From NCBI GenBank assembly GCA_955652395.1, contig CATPBJ010000223.1, forward strand, positions 1-41,787: a stretch of 41,787 nucleotides of DNA, given 5' to 3'. This DNA is from an uncultured Terriglobales bacterium. GTDB lineage: Bacteria > Acidobacteriota > Terriglobia > Terriglobales > Acidobacteriaceae. Both the position numbers and the translations under genes were made by a program. The first letter of the stretch is position 1. Every line of letters starts with the position of its first letter. The notes beneath the pieces were generated by a model. That model ran no database searches and was not told the DNA's origin. It saw nothing but the letters and a program-made list of their open reading frames with translations. Shown in pieces: positions 16,801 to 24,608 of the stretch.

Positions 16801-17322
16801 GAACACGGAGGGGATATTTCCGCGCGCAACCGGGAAGATGGGGGAGCGGTCATTGAAGTTCGTCTCCCCGCCAACGGGAGCGCGGGCGCTCCTGAATCAA
16901 CGTTACCCGCTTCTTCGCGAATATCGGTCATCGAGGGCTCTGTACTTCTGGTCGAGGACGAAGAGGCGGTCCTCGAATTCGAGCGCGATGTGCTGGCCGG
17001 TGCCGGCGCCAGGGTCGTGACCCTGATGAGTGGCGACGAAGTGAAGGCCAGGCTACTGCAAGAGTCGTTCGACGCCATGATCATCGATGGCAAGATGGCG
17101 AACGGATGGAACGTGCCAGACGTCTATCGCTGGATTGCCGAACATCGACCCAGCCTAGAAAAACATCTGATGTTCACGTTCTCCAGCGTGGTCGAACCCG
17201 AAATTCGCGCCTTCCTGCACGACAACAACGTACCCTACCTGGTGAAGCCTTTCGAAGTTGGCGACCTTATTTCCCAAGCCCGCCGCCTGCTGCAAAAGAC
17301 CCAAGCCGCGGTTGCAGGCTAG
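13828..17322 (+). CDS. Membrane hybrid sensor histidine kinase (GAF-PAS-PAS-GAF-HK-REC)
   Basis: A 1164-residue sensor. Residues about 22-207 hold six or seven membrane helices. Then come GAF (about 215-370), PAS (375-485), PAS (490-605), GAF (620-775), a short coiled coil, HisKA with phosphoacceptor His811 (GVAHELNNPLTAI), HATPase_c (about 905-1015, with NNSVDAM, DSGPGI and GKGTGLGLSI), and a C-terminal receiver (1036-1160) with Asp1087 and Lys1140. The first PAS has Cys421 and CPYC at 435-438, which could bind metal or sense redox. The ATG at 13828 lacks a strong ribosome-binding site. It is probably the partner of the divergent HD-GYP regulator, since no other response regulator is nearby. 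Confidence 0.92.
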   Translation: MNRLSFSTWLALGDLTVPGLTPQESAALVLLAASLLVFRAFRERYLLIWTLGWLAYFVSRWTLTDHAAGPVPTYLTAISQAEFVLAVCLFAAAIFVYTHARGLLLPLLLITLTVMGFAAARVWFWPESITLRVALEVAYRIVAVTAAFRLIRYRWARWEIGPWLLSVSMLLLHLHWEPISSHLPAGFGLMVNLLAGLSMLLLVFDDYKLHMRRLGVVNALTTSITRAQHHGPIMATALEELKGLMRAHAAWFRLLEGDRMVIAQQIGLSQGFLQDRLSVPMDDDFERTLSGTVPVVVVTAASSETVRPYLKNEGFHHVVMVPVQGKKSVIGTLALGSRHRLHYSPDEMEFLITTAHQLGLAVENLRLVEQILRSHRQWTNTFDSIHDLVLLHDSEFRVMKANHALLERLHQAPADVVGQLCEAVLPRNHGQWNGCPYCGHSVDGFHEGPDPGFGGYSMVSTSSYVEQGSKQKGTIHVVRDTTDRRIAEEKYRLLFEQMQEGVFVATPEGKLLDCNDAFIRMLGHSGREELMALNVDAELYASHEQRDVFRREVELHNYVRNFEVTLRRKDGALLTALESSFATRNAAGKIERYQGFLLDMTEKKRAEDEIRRRNRELNALNAMAVIATQSFDLDEILNLTLRQVISLLGAETGSIYLCDLDETTFRRRAGWGQRSAERARLSEIKFAEGFGELVTRSRTEVITADYLPHLPSQVAEFIRADGLASWIWVLLWGKDAPIGIMGISSRESREYTSNDESLLVAIGRQLSTTIEKVRLYEETCRAYEDLRRTQEQLLQSEKMSAVGQLIAGVAHELNNPLTAILGYAQLLESEGLGERAADFVSKLFKQAQRTHRVVQNLLSFARQRKPQKEQVDICKVLDETLALRDYDLKVNDIKVVREMESTIPAVTADPHQLEQVFLNIINNSVDAMLESGRAGVLRVRVHAEEGTVITEFQDSGPGIKEPNRIFDPFYTTKSVGKGTGLGLSICYGIIKEHGGDISARNREDGGAVIEVRLPANGSAGAPESTLPASSRISVIEGSVLLVEDEEAVLEFERDVLAGAGARVVTLMSGDEVKARLLQESFDAMIIDGKMANGWNVPDVYRWIAEHRPSLEKHLMFTFSSVVEPEIRAFLHDNNVPYLVKPFEVGDLISQARRLLQKTQAAVAG

Positions 17323-17374
17323 CAGCGATGTCGACGCGAGCGTCCTCGCTCGTGTTACCACGGAGCAAAGATTT

Positions 17375-17468
17375 GCGTAGCGCCGGCGTCTTGCCGGCTG
17401 GCTCGGGGCATCCTGCCCCCGGGGCGGGCAAGATGCCCGCCCGACAGCCGGCTGCATGGCGGCGCTAC
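17375..17468. repeat. Inverted-repeat element, copy 2 of the dispersed GC-rich repeat
   Basis: Outer arms GTAGCGCCGGCGTCTTGCC (from 17377) and its near reverse complement (17443-17467) flank further GC palindromes, including GGGCGGGCAAGATGCCCGCCC (17422-17442). The arm core matches the palindrome at 7186-7202. It lies between the convergent hybrid kinase and ArsR genes. No coding potential and no transposase nearby. Confidence 0.6.
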
Positions 17469-17481
17469 AAAAGATCAACGC

Positions 17482-17775
17482 TCACAGGCTCTTGCTCAGC
17501 GAGCGCCCAAACTTTCGCAACGCCGCCTCGTTCCTCCGGTACCACACCCAAAGCCCCAGCTTCTTCGGTTCCACCACCCCCGCCTTGGTCAAGATTGCCA
17601 TGTGATGGGAAATGGTAGGCTGGGACAGATGGATACGCTGTTCTATGTCAGATGCGCACAATCCTACGTCCTTGCCGATCGAACATCCGCCGTGTTCCTT
17701 CAGGGCAGTCAAAATCCGCCGCCGGGTCGGATCAGCGACAGCGTGCAAAATGCGATCCAGTTCGTGCTCCGTCAT
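17482..17775 (-). CDS. ArsR-family transcriptional regulator
   Basis: A small winged-helix repressor of 97 residues from ATG 17775; TTG 17787 would add four. ILHAVADPTRRRILTAL is the usual family opening, and LSQPTISHHMAILTKAGVV is the DNA-recognition region, followed by the wing LGLWVWYRRNE. Two cysteines (GGCS and GLCAS) lie between the first and second helices, in an insert that could carry an effector site but does not match the classic ELCVCDL metal site. The target is unknown; the divergent sulfite-oxidase-fold gene 181 nt away is the obvious candidate. Confidence 0.85.
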   Translation of the reverse strand: MTEHELDRILHAVADPTRRRILTALKEHGGCSIGKDVGLCASDIEQRIHLSQPTISHHMAILTKAGVVEPKKLGLWVWYRRNEAALRKFGRSLSKSL

Positions 17776-17815
17776 GGCAACAAGCAATAAACCATGAATC
17801 GACAGATGTCAATAT

Positions 17816-17937
17816 ATGGACCTCGGACCTCAGGCCTTCGGCAGATAATGAAACTTTTGTGAAGCAGTCATACTCCAATGGCAAGGATGGACTTTCGGTT
17901 TCACGGAGTCTGAAACCTGAGGTCTGAGGTCCGACGC
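17816..17937. repeat. Inverted repeat of CCTGAGGTCCGAGGTC type
   Basis: GACCTCGGACCTCAGG (about 17819-17834) and CCTGAGGTCTGAGGTC (about 17920-17935) are inverted copies with one mismatch across roughly 85 nt. Degenerate further units run to 17955. The same sequence family recurs at 18585-18675 and 32099-32190. It lies between divergent genes. Confidence 0.55.
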
Positions 17938-17956
17938 CTGACGCCCGAGGTTCGAT

Positions 17957-18568
17957 TTGCTGTTCGAAGGCAACGATCGTAGAGAACTCGAGAAGTTGAA
18001 GAACAGCGAGGGCCTGTTGCCCCCCGGACAGTCGCTCACGCTCAAGTGGCCGGTGCTGCATTACGGTTCCGTGCCCAGGTTTGACCCTGAGACTTGGGAT
18101 CTCCGCATCACTGGGTGGGTGGATTTTCCGCTCCGGCTGAGTTGGAAAGAATTCAACGCCCTGCCCAAAGTCCAGCGCACCAGCGATTTCCATTGTGTGA
18201 CTCGCTGGAGCCGTTTCGACAATCACTGGGACGGCGTAGCTTTCCGCGAACTGCTGGCCCGCGTCCATCCCAAACCGAAAGCGGCGTACGTCCTGGTTCA
18301 CGCCGAGCAGGGATTCACCGCCAATGTGCCCCTGGCCGACCTCGACCGCGAAGAAGTTCTGCTCGCCACTCATCACGACGGCGAACCTCTGATGGCAGAC
18401 CACGGCTACCCGCTACGGCTCATCGTTCCTCATCTTTACGCTTGGAAGTCCGTGAAGTGGTTGCGTAGTCTGGAATTTCTCGACCACGACACGCCTGGAT
18501 TTTGGGAACAGAACGGCTACCACATGTACGGAGATCCGTGGAAGGAACAGAGATTCAGCAGAGGATGA
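17957..18568 (+). CDS. Compact sulfite-oxidase-fold molybdoenzyme
   Basis: A 203-residue protein of the sulfite oxidase/MsrP (YedY) molybdopterin-binding family. LPPGQSLTLKWPVLHYGSVP opens the domain, and Cys80 in SDFHCVTRWS is the expected molybdenum ligand. Substrate-pocket elements follow: DNHWDGVAFRELL, VHAEQGFTANVPL and HGYPLRLIVPHLYAWKSVKW. There is no signal peptide and no haem domain, as in the short cytosolic members. The TTG at 17957 is used because an in-frame stop lies just upstream at 17939; the N-terminus may be slightly short. No MsrQ-type membrane partner is adjacent. Substrate unknown. Confidence 0.85.
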   Translation: MLFEGNDRRELEKLKNSEGLLPPGQSLTLKWPVLHYGSVPRFDPETWDLRITGWVDFPLRLSWKEFNALPKVQRTSDFHCVTRWSRFDNHWDGVAFRELLARVHPKPKAAYVLVHAEQGFTANVPLADLDREEVLLATHHDGEPLMADHGYPLRLIVPHLYAWKSVKWLRSLEFLDHDTPGFWEQNGYHMYGDPWKEQRFSRG

Positions 18569-18584
18569 AGCGGGCGTCGGAGTT

Positions 18585-18675
18585 CGCACCTCGGACTTCA
18601 GACTTCAGACCTGGACCTCGGAGTTCATAGTCGAATGCGAAAGGTTGGTGTCCGAGGTCTGACGTCCGATGTCCG
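18585..18675. repeat. CCTCGGACTTCAGACCT-type inverted repeat array
   Basis: Degenerate units such as CCTCGGACTTCAGACTTCAG (from about 18590) are followed by inverted units GTCCGAGGTCTGACGTCCGA (from about 18651). The stretch can fold into a long hairpin between the convergent sulfite-oxidase-fold and SPOR genes. It belongs to the same family as 17816-17937. Confidence 0.5.
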
Positions 18676-18677
18676 CT

Positions 18678-19250
18678 TTATCTTTTCAGTATCGGATTGT
18701 ACCCATCCTTTACCAGTTGACTCCGGGCACTCTCCGCGTCTTTGATGTCTGAAAAAGGCCCAACCTGCACGTGAAACAGTTTGTCTCCAGGCGTGTTGGC
18801 GGCGAAGGCCGCGTATTGCTTTTTCTTAAGCGCATCTACCAGGGCCTCGGCGTCTTCCTGCTTGCTAACCGCTGCTACCTGCACGAAGTAGTTGTTCTGA
18901 CCTGAAACCACCGCGGTAGGGTCCGGAGGCCCATCGTTGTCGGCCTTGGCCGCAGCGTGCGTGGGGGCATCCGCGGCCCTTGCAGCGAGCTCGGCATTCG
19001 GATCTTTCTGTTCGACGGCTTTGTAGAACGTGAGATCGGAGGGTGCGCGTGGCTCCGTGGCCTTGACTGCCGTGGGACGCACGCCGCTGGTCGCACTCGT
19101 GGTCTGGGAATCGCCAGTGAGCTTGGAGGAATTCTTGCCCAGCGAGAATCCCATCCCGAAGAACACTGCGCACAGCGCCACCAGCCCGAAAAACAGGGCC
19201 AGCATCTTACCCGTGCCCAGCGTGATCTCTGTGTCTTCAGAAACCGCCAT
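18678..19250 (-). CDS. SPOR-domain membrane protein
   Basis: A 190-residue single-pass membrane protein. The short cytoplasmic start is followed by a helix (about 17-37, LALFFGLVALCAVFFGMGF), then a low-complexity linker, then a C-terminal SPOR domain (about 115-190) with YFVQVAAVSKQEDAEALVDAL and FHVQVGPFSDIKDAESARSQL. SPOR domains bind glycan strands lacking stem peptides, usually at division sites. The ATG at 19250 follows GAGGTGGAA and gives a normal topology; an upstream start at 19313 would add 21 unlikely residues. It lies directly downstream of the slipin gene on the same strand, 40 nt away. Confidence 0.88.
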   Translation of the reverse strand: MAVSEDTEITLGTGKMLALFFGLVALCAVFFGMGFSLGKNSSKLTGDSQTTSATSGVRPTAVKATEPRAPSDLTFYKAVEQKDPNAELAARAADAPTHAAAKADNDGPPDPTAVVSGQNNYFVQVAAVSKQEDAEALVDALKKKQYAAFAANTPGDKLFHVQVGPFSDIKDAESARSQLVKDGYNPILKR

Positions 19251-19290
19251 GTTTGATTCCACCTCGCCGCCTAACATTCTGCACGCGATC

Positions 19291-20070
19291 TCAGCTCTTG
19301 GAGCCGTTTGCACCGGCTTTGTCCAGAAATTTCTGAATGCCGGAGAAGAAGTCCACCGGAACCGGGAAGATCACGGTTGTGTTCTTCTCCACTCCGATTT
19401 CGGTCAAAGTCTGGAGGTACCTCAACTGTACGCTGACCGGTTCCTTGGCCAGCAGGGCAGCGGCATCCACCAGCCGTTGCGCAGCGGAGAATTCGCCTTC
19501 CGCATGAATGATCTTCGAGCGCTTTTCTCTTTCCGCCTCGGCCTGCTTGGCCATGGCGCGCAGCATGGATTCTGGCATGTCCACCTGCTTGACTTCCACG
19601 TTGGTGACCTTCACCCCCCAGGGGGCGGTGTGTGTGTCCAGAATGCTTTGCAGGCGAAGGTTGATTTTTTCGCGATGGGAAAGAAGTTCGTCCAGTTCCT
19701 GCTCGCCCAGAACCGAACGCAGCGTGGTCTGCGCGAACTGTGAAGTCTGGTAAACGTAATTGGAGACTTCCACCACCGCCTTGCGTGGCTCAATCACGCG
19801 GAGAAAGATGACCGCATTCACTTTCAGCGTGACGTTGTCGCGGGTGATGATGTCCTGGGGCGGAACTTCAAGAGCTTCCTGCCGCAACGAAACCCTCACC
19901 ATGCGATCCAGGGGCGCGAAGACAAAAATGAGTCCCGGCCCCTTCGCATCGGACAGCAAGCGCCCAAGGCGGAAAATTACGCCGCGTTCGTATTCGGCCA
20001 GGATCTTGATCGAGCTGAGAAAGTAAAGGACAACAACGACAATAGCGATGCCCGTGAACGACAGACCCAT
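19291..20070 (-). CDS. Slipin (stomatin/SPFH family)
   Basis: A 259-residue SPFH protein with one N-terminal membrane helix (about 5-20). The band-7 domain shows [48 protein letters not shown] and [33 protein letters not shown]. Slipins form ring-like oligomers on the membrane and work with NfeD-type proteases or NfeD-anchored partners. Here the NfeD gene lies immediately upstream on the same strand, which is the classic pairing. GGAGG precedes the ATG by six bases. Confidence 0.93.
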   Translation of the reverse strand: MGLSFTGIAIVVVVLYFLSSIKILAEYERGVIFRLGRLLSDAKGPGLIFVFAPLDRMVRVSLRQEALEVPPQDIITRDNVTLKVNAVIFLRVIEPRKAVVEVSNYVYQTSQFAQTTLRSVLGEQELDELLSHREKINLRLQSILDTHTAPWGVKVTNVEVKQVDMPESMLRAMAKQAEAEREKRSKIIHAEGEFSAAQRLVDAAALLAKEPVSVQLRYLQTLTEIGVEKNTTVIFPVPVDFFSGIQKFLDKAGANGSKS

Positions 20071-20188
20071 CCGAAGCCTCCGCGCCCGAAACCCAGGAAC
20101 GCTTCCATGGCAGATTGTACTGCCACTGTCTTAAGAATACGGCATCTCCCGGGAGATGGGAGTGCCTCGCATGATGCCAACTGAGCGC

Positions 20189-21514
20189 TCAGACTGTGCT
20201 TGCTGCCGGTGCGCGCTGGGCCGCCGGGGAAGGCTCCACGCGCAACTGCAATCCGTCTACCCCAAGTACCACGACGGCTTGCCCGGCAGACACGCCGCTC
20301 GAGGAAGTTGCATCCCAAAGTTCGCCATGAACAAAGATTTTCCCGCGGGGTGAGAGCGCCGTCTGCGCAATGCCAATTTCTCCCACCAGTCCCTGCGCTC
20401 CGGTTACCACCTTGTTGGCTCGGGCCTTCAGGGCAATGCTCATAAGGAACACCGTGATCCCGCCCAGTGGAATACTCACCGCCAGCGCGGTCAGAAGATG
20501 GACTCGCATTTCTGGAATGGGGGCGTCCACCAGCAACAGTCCGCCCAAAACCATGGTGACGATCCCGCCGATCGCCACAACACCATGGGCCGCGAATTTG
20601 GCCTCCAGAGCGAACAGAGCGAATGAAGCCAGGATCAGCACCACGGCCGCAAAACGGACGGGCAGAAGATTGAGCGCGAACACCGCCAGCAGGATGAACA
20701 CGATTCCCACTGTCCCTGGCACCACCGCACCGGGATGGTTGAACTCCGCATAGAGCGCCAAGCCTCCGATGGCCAGGAGAATGAATGCAATGTTGGGATC
20801 CATGAGGAATGCCAGAATCCGCTGTTTCAGCGTCATATCGAATGGCCGGATGGTTTCTCTTGCCAGGTTGAGTGTGATCGTCTTCCCGTCGAAGCGCTTG
20901 ACGGTTTTCCCTTGCATCTGCTGCAGCAGGTCTTGTTCGGTTGGCGCTACATAATCAATCAGCTTCTGCGTGAGCGCCTCTTGCTCGGTAAAAGACTTGG
21001 ACTGGCGCACCGTACTCTCGGCCACTTCCACATTACGTCCGCGCTTGGAGACCACGGAGCGCATCAGCGCGGCAGCGTCGTTCTCCATCTTTTCTTTCAT
21101 GACCTCGTCCACTTTGCCGCCGCCCAGCGTGACCGGATGGGCCGCGCCGGTATTGGTCCCCGGTGCCATCGCTGCCACGTCGCCGCTCTCCAGGATGAAG
21201 AACCCCGCCGAGGCTGCCCGGCTGCCGCCTGGCGTGATGTAAATAACTACCGGAACCGGGGACGCCAGAATTTTCTCGATGATGTTGCGCGTGGATTCCA
21301 GCAGGCCGCCCGGCGTATTCAACTCGATCAACAGCGCCTGGTCTTTATTACGGTCGGCCACCGCCAGCGCTCGTCCGATGTATTCCTCGGTGACGGGTTG
21401 AATGGTGTCATTGACCACAATCTTTAGCACTTCGGCCGAGGAGGAAACTGAGGCGCCCATCAGTAAGGCGACAAGCAAGCCGCAGAACCAGCGCGGAATA
21501 GAAACCAGTTTCAT
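20189..21514 (-). CDS. NfeD family membrane-bound serine protease
   Basis: A long-form NfeD, 441 residues from ATG 21514. A signal or anchor helix (about 8-25) is followed by a ClpP-class protease domain with IELNTPGGLLEST and the catalytic serine in GSRAASAGFF. A multi-helix membrane region follows (about 215-345) and a C-terminal OB-fold NfeD domain (about 365-430; GLVGEIGIAQTALSPRGKIFVHGELWDA). Such proteins cleave slipin C-termini in archaea and form operons with slipin. AGAGG lies upstream of this ATG; starting at 21571 would overlap the previous gene and add 19 polar residues. Confidence 0.9.
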   Translation of the reverse strand: MKLVSIPRWFCGLLVALLMGASVSSSAEVLKIVVNDTIQPVTEEYIGRALAVADRNKDQALLIELNTPGGLLESTRNIIEKILASPVPVVIYITPGGSRAASAGFFILESGDVAAMAPGTNTGAAHPVTLGGGKVDEVMKEKMENDAAALMRSVVSKRGRNVEVAESTVRQSKSFTEQEALTQKLIDYVAPTEQDLLQQMQGKTVKRFDGKTITLNLARETIRPFDMTLKQRILAFLMDPNIAFILLAIGGLALYAEFNHPGAVVPGTVGIVFILLAVFALNLLPVRFAAVVLILASFALFALEAKFAAHGVVAIGGIVTMVLGGLLLVDAPIPEMRVHLLTALAVSIPLGGITVFLMSIALKARANKVVTGAQGLVGEIGIAQTALSPRGKIFVHGELWDATSSSGVSAGQAVVVLGVDGLQLRVEPSPAAQRAPAASTV

Positions 21515-21567
21515 CTGCTCAAACCTCTGGTTCCTATTGTCTCTCAAATCGACGGGGAGGAGGGTCT

Positions 21568-22083
21568 TCAACGCTTGAACGTCCAGCGGGTGGCGCTGCC
21601 CACGAATTTCTTCTCATACAACCCGAAGGCGACATGCGGGCGAACCGTAAACACGGGCTCCTTCATGGCGAGAATGTCTTTCTCCATTCCCGACATGTCA
21701 AAGTTGTATTTAGGCTTGTACTTCTTGAGAAAATCACGGCGGACAGGCACGTCGACGATCTCGGCTACACCTTCGACGACGACCGCCTCCTGCGCTAGTT
21801 CGGTACAAACCACGCAGCGCGGATTTTCAGTGATATTCCGGGCCTTGCGCGACTGTCGCCCCGTGCAGAACAGGAAAGCTCCATCCTGCCACAGTCCCCA
21901 GACCACCATGGTGTGCGGAGACCCGTCCGGCTTGACGGTCGTGATCCAGTAGTTGTGACTCTTTCGCAGGCGCTGCTCCGCCCACTTCCAGGGAAGGAGT
22001 CCTTTCGTATTCTCTGGTAGTCCGTATCCGGGCATCTGTGGACGGCTGGCCTTGGGCTCGGTTCTCTTCTGCTGTTTTGCCAT
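21568..22083 (-). CDS. PPOX-class flavin- or F420-dependent oxidoreductase
   Basis: A split-barrel protein of the pyridoxamine 5'-phosphate oxidase-like superfamily, 171 residues from ATG 22083. Core motifs are NYWITTVKPDGSPHTMVVWGLW, FLFCTGRQSRKARNITENPRCVV and VVVEGVAEIVD. The family binds FMN or F420, and the N-terminal 25 residues are basic and disordered. GTG 22113 is an alternative start; neither has a clear ribosome-binding site. It lies between the SDR gene and nfeD on the same strand. Substrate not predictable. Confidence 0.85.
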   Translation of the reverse strand: MAKQQKRTEPKASRPQMPGYGLPENTKGLLPWKWAEQRLRKSHNYWITTVKPDGSPHTMVVWGLWQDGAFLFCTGRQSRKARNITENPRCVVCTELAQEAVVVEGVAEIVDVPVRRDFLKKYKPKYNFDMSGMEKDILAMKEPVFTVRPHVAFGLYEKKFVGSATRWTFKR

Positions 22084-22173
22084 GGGGGGATTCACCGGCC
22101 ACAACTTGGCCACATTATGATCGGAGCGATCGGAAGGGATGTCAATCGCCCTGTCTGAAATCTTCGCAGAGGA

Positions 22174-22902
22174 CTAAGGCTTCTGGGTGGGCCGGAGCAG
22201 TACTTCACTGACGAAAGATTGCGCCTCCTGCGTCACCAGCATCGCGACCACGTGAGCCACGTCTTCAGGCTGGAGCAGCTTCTTCGGGTCTTTGCCCTCG
22301 TGCGGGCTCAGGTCGGTGTGCACCGAGCCCGGGCACACGACTGAAAGCCGGATGTTGTGACCGCGCAGCTCTTCCGCCACCGAATAGCTCAGCCCGTTCA
22401 ATCCCCATTTGGAAGCTGCGTAGGCAGCACCGTTGGGCAGGGCATTCTTTCCCGCCAGAGAGGAGATGTTCACGATGTGCCCAGTCCGGGCGCGAATCAT
22501 CATCGGAGCAAAACTGCGCATGCAGTAATAGACGCCACGCAGATTCGTATTCATGACCTGCTCCCACGATTGTGGGGCCATCTGGTGAAGGGGGCCGGAA
22601 AAGCTGCCCACTCCGGCATTATTCACCAGGATGTCCGCGCGGCCCGACTTGCGCTCGACCAGCGCGGCCAGCGATTCCACCGCGCCCAGATCGGTCACGT
22701 CGCACTCGGCGATTTCAGCCTGTCCGCCCGCCTTGACGATCGCTGCAGCTGTGCTTTCGAGGGGGGCGCGCCTGCGTCCGCAGAGAAAGGTGAGGGCTCC
22801 CATACCAGCCAGCCGGCGGGCAATAGCGGCCCCAATCCCGCCGCCTGCGCCAGTGATGATCGCCACCTGCCCGGGTAGCGCGTTTTCGGTTACTTTGGGC
22901 AT
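22174..22902 (-). CDS. Short-chain dehydrogenase/reductase
   Basis: A classical SDR of 242 residues. The nucleotide-binding TGAGGGIG is at residues 17-24, NNAG at 94-97, and the catalytic Ser147/148, Tyr161 and Lys165 (YAASK) are present. An arginine-rich loop (CGRRRAP) after the second strand favours NADPH. The sequence resembles 3-oxoacyl-ACP-reductase-like and acetoacetyl-reductase-like enzymes, but the C-terminal substrate loop does not identify the substrate. GGGGAGG precedes the ATG by six bases. It is divergent from the TPR gene at 23219. Confidence 0.9.
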   Translation of the reverse strand: MPKVTENALPGQVAIITGAGGGIGAAIARRLAGMGALTFLCGRRRAPLESTAAAIVKAGGQAEIAECDVTDLGAVESLAALVERKSGRADILVNNAGVGSFSGPLHQMAPQSWEQVMNTNLRGVYYCMRSFAPMMIRARTGHIVNISSLAGKNALPNGAAYAASKWGLNGLSYSVAEELRGHNIRLSVVCPGSVHTDLSPHEGKDPKKLLQPEDVAHVVAMLVTQEAQSFVSEVLLRPTQKP

Positions 22903-23007
22903 ACGACGACGGCCTCCCCGGCGCGTTCTGGTCCTGATTCGGACCCCACGGATGCGCCCTTATACGCATCTTACAAGAGGAGGCGATAACCCGTTGTAAA
23001 GACAAAC

Positions 23008-23036
23008 TTGCCTTAGACGAGACACATACTTATAAT
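23008..23036 (+). promoter_or_regulatory. Promoter of TPR gene
   Basis: -35 TTGCCT (23008-23013), a 17-nt spacer and a perfect -10 TATAAT (23031-23036). The predicted start near 23043 leaves a 5' leader of about 176 nt before the ATG at 23219. Confidence 0.6.
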
Positions 23037-23042
23037 CCGCCT

Positions 23043-23218
23043 CACCGGAAACGCTGTCTGGGCTGTGCTGAAGCGTTACAGGAAATGGCCGCGTATTTCC
23101 GGAGCCCGTCCGAATGGGCACGGGAGCAGCTCTTGTTTTAGAAAGACCCGGGTTGGCTGGCTTGGGCGATACCTCGGCGCTGTCGCCGTTTTTCCTGAAT
23201 ATCTAAGGAGCGATTCGA
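23043..23218 (+). promoter_or_regulatory. Structured 5' leader with terminator-like hairpin
   Basis: The leader contains several inverted repeats: GGAAAT/ATTTCC (about 23081-23100), GCCC/GGGC (about 23104-23119) and, close to the gene, CGGCG-CTGT-CGCCG (23175-23188) followed directly by TTTTT. The last has the form of an intrinsic terminator. It can compete with an outer pairing, GGCGA (23165-23169) with TCGCC (23183-23187). It lies about 25 nt before the ATG and just ahead of the AAGGAG site. This suggests attenuation, though no known riboswitch class is recognised. Confidence 0.45.
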
Positions 23219-24499
23219 ATGAAGACGAGTCTAGTGGCGCTTTTGCTGGTGTTGGCTAACTTGGCATCGGGTCAGGTACCCGCGCCGCCGGCGTCTCAAC
23301 CACAGGCATCCCCATCACAGCCGCCAGCGCAAAAGAAGGAAATCAAAGATCCCGCCGAATACAACGCCTATGTCGGAGCGGTGCAGCAATCGGACCCAGC
23401 CGCCAAAATCAGCGGACTGGAGGCGTTCCTCACTCAGTATCCCAACAGCGTGATGAAGGAAGATGCGCTGGAATTGCTGATGGGAACCTACCAACAAGCA
23501 AACAACCAGGCCAAGGTCATCGACACTGCGAACCGACTGCTGGCCGCCAACCCGGATAACGCCCGGGCCCTGGTGCTGCTGGCCTACAACGAGCGCGCCG
23601 GCCAGAAATGGACAGACGCAAAACAGCACGCCGAGCGCGGTTTGCAGGCCGTCACCAAGATGCCCAAGCCAGATGGCGTTTCAGATGCGGATTTCGCCAA
23701 GCAGAAGAACCAACTGAGCGGACTGCTGAACAGCGTCGCCGGCTTCTCCGCGCTGCAGTTGAAGGACTATGCGTCAGCTCAAAAGTACCTTCGGCCCGCC
23801 GTTGAAGCCGACCCTAACAACGTCGAAAACGTCTACCCCCTGGCTCTTTCTTATCTGACCGCCACTCCTCCGGACGATGTGAACGGACTCTTTTTCATCG
23901 CTCGCGCGGCTAATCTGGTTGCTGATCCGGCAGGGAAGGCGTCGATCGTCAAGTTTGGTCACAGCCGGTACGCGAAGTATCATGGCTCGGAACAAGGTTG
24001 GGATGACTTGCTGGCCCAGACCAAGACCACCCCGCTACCTCCTGCAGGTTTCACCATCGCGCAATATGTTCCTCCGACCCCGCAGCAGCAAGCGGCTGAT
24101 CTGGTGAAAACGAAAAAGCCCGAAGAGATGAGTTTTGCGGAGTGGGAACTGGTGCTTTCTGTGGGAACACAGGATGACCAGGACAAAGTCTGGAACACCC
24201 TCAAAGGCAAGAACCTGCAGATGGCAGAAGTGCAGGTCATCACGGCTTCGCCAACCAAATTGGAGTTGGCAGCCAGCGTGGATGATATCGACCAGAAGCG
24301 TGCCGACATCGAGCTCTCATTTCCCGGACCTATCCCGGCGAGGAGTCTGCCAAAAGTGGGAGACAAGATTAATTTTGAGGGTACTCCAGTCTCCTACACT
24401 CCCAGCCCCTTTGTCATGGTCATGGAAAAGGGCGCGCTCCTGACCAAGGCGGCTCCGGCCCCAGCGCGGAAACCGCCGGTGCGCAGAAAGCCGCAGTAG
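23219..24499 (+). CDS. Exported TPR-repeat protein
   Basis: A 426-residue protein with a signal peptide (residues 1-19, ending ASGQ), a proline/glutamine-rich linker to about 40, then helical TPR-like repeats to about 260. The repeats include AKVIDTANRLLAANPDNARALVLLAYNER and YASAQKYLRPAVEADPNN-type units. A beta-rich C-terminal part follows, with a basic tail rich in Ala, Pro and Arg. AAGGAG lies 10 nt before the ATG. It is likely periplasmic and acts as a scaffold; no catalytic motif is visible. Expression may be controlled by the structured leader. Confidence 0.8.
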   Translation: MKTSLVALLLVLANLASGQVPAPPASQPQASPSQPPAQKKEIKDPAEYNAYVGAVQQSDPAAKISGLEAFLTQYPNSVMKEDALELLMGTYQQANNQAKVIDTANRLLAANPDNARALVLLAYNERAGQKWTDAKQHAERGLQAVTKMPKPDGVSDADFAKQKNQLSGLLNSVAGFSALQLKDYASAQKYLRPAVEADPNNVENVYPLALSYLTATPPDDVNGLFFIARAANLVADPAGKASIVKFGHSRYAKYHGSEQGWDDLLAQTKTTPLPPAGFTIAQYVPPTPQQQAADLVKTKKPEEMSFAEWELVLSVGTQDDQDKVWNTLKGKNLQMAEVQVITASPTKLELAASVDDIDQKRADIELSFPGPIPARSLPKVGDKINFEGTPVSYTPSPFVMVMEKGALLTKAAPAPARKPPVRRKPQ

Positions 24500-24518
24500 C
24501 TCCTGCGTCAGATACGGC

Positions 24519-24549
24519 AAAGGCAGCCCTAAGAGGCTGCCTTTGTTTT
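24519..24549 (+). terminator. Intrinsic terminator of TPR gene
   Basis: A perfect 10-bp stem, AAAGGCAGCC (24519-24528) and GGCTGCCTTT (24535-24544), loop CTAAGA, then TTTGTTTTC. It lies 20 nt after the TPR stop codon. On the opposite strand the preceding A-rich arm could also serve the convergent Fis-like gene. Confidence 0.85.
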
Positions 24550-24608
24550 CTGCGGGATTATTTGTTCGATGGAGGACGGGGCGTCTTCACCCGTCCAGGT
24601 TTGCGCCG

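Noticed and set aside
17957..18568. Composite transposon around the sulfite-oxidase-fold gene
   Set aside because: The flanking repeats are degenerate arrays also found elsewhere; there is no transposase, terminal inverted repeat or target-site duplication.
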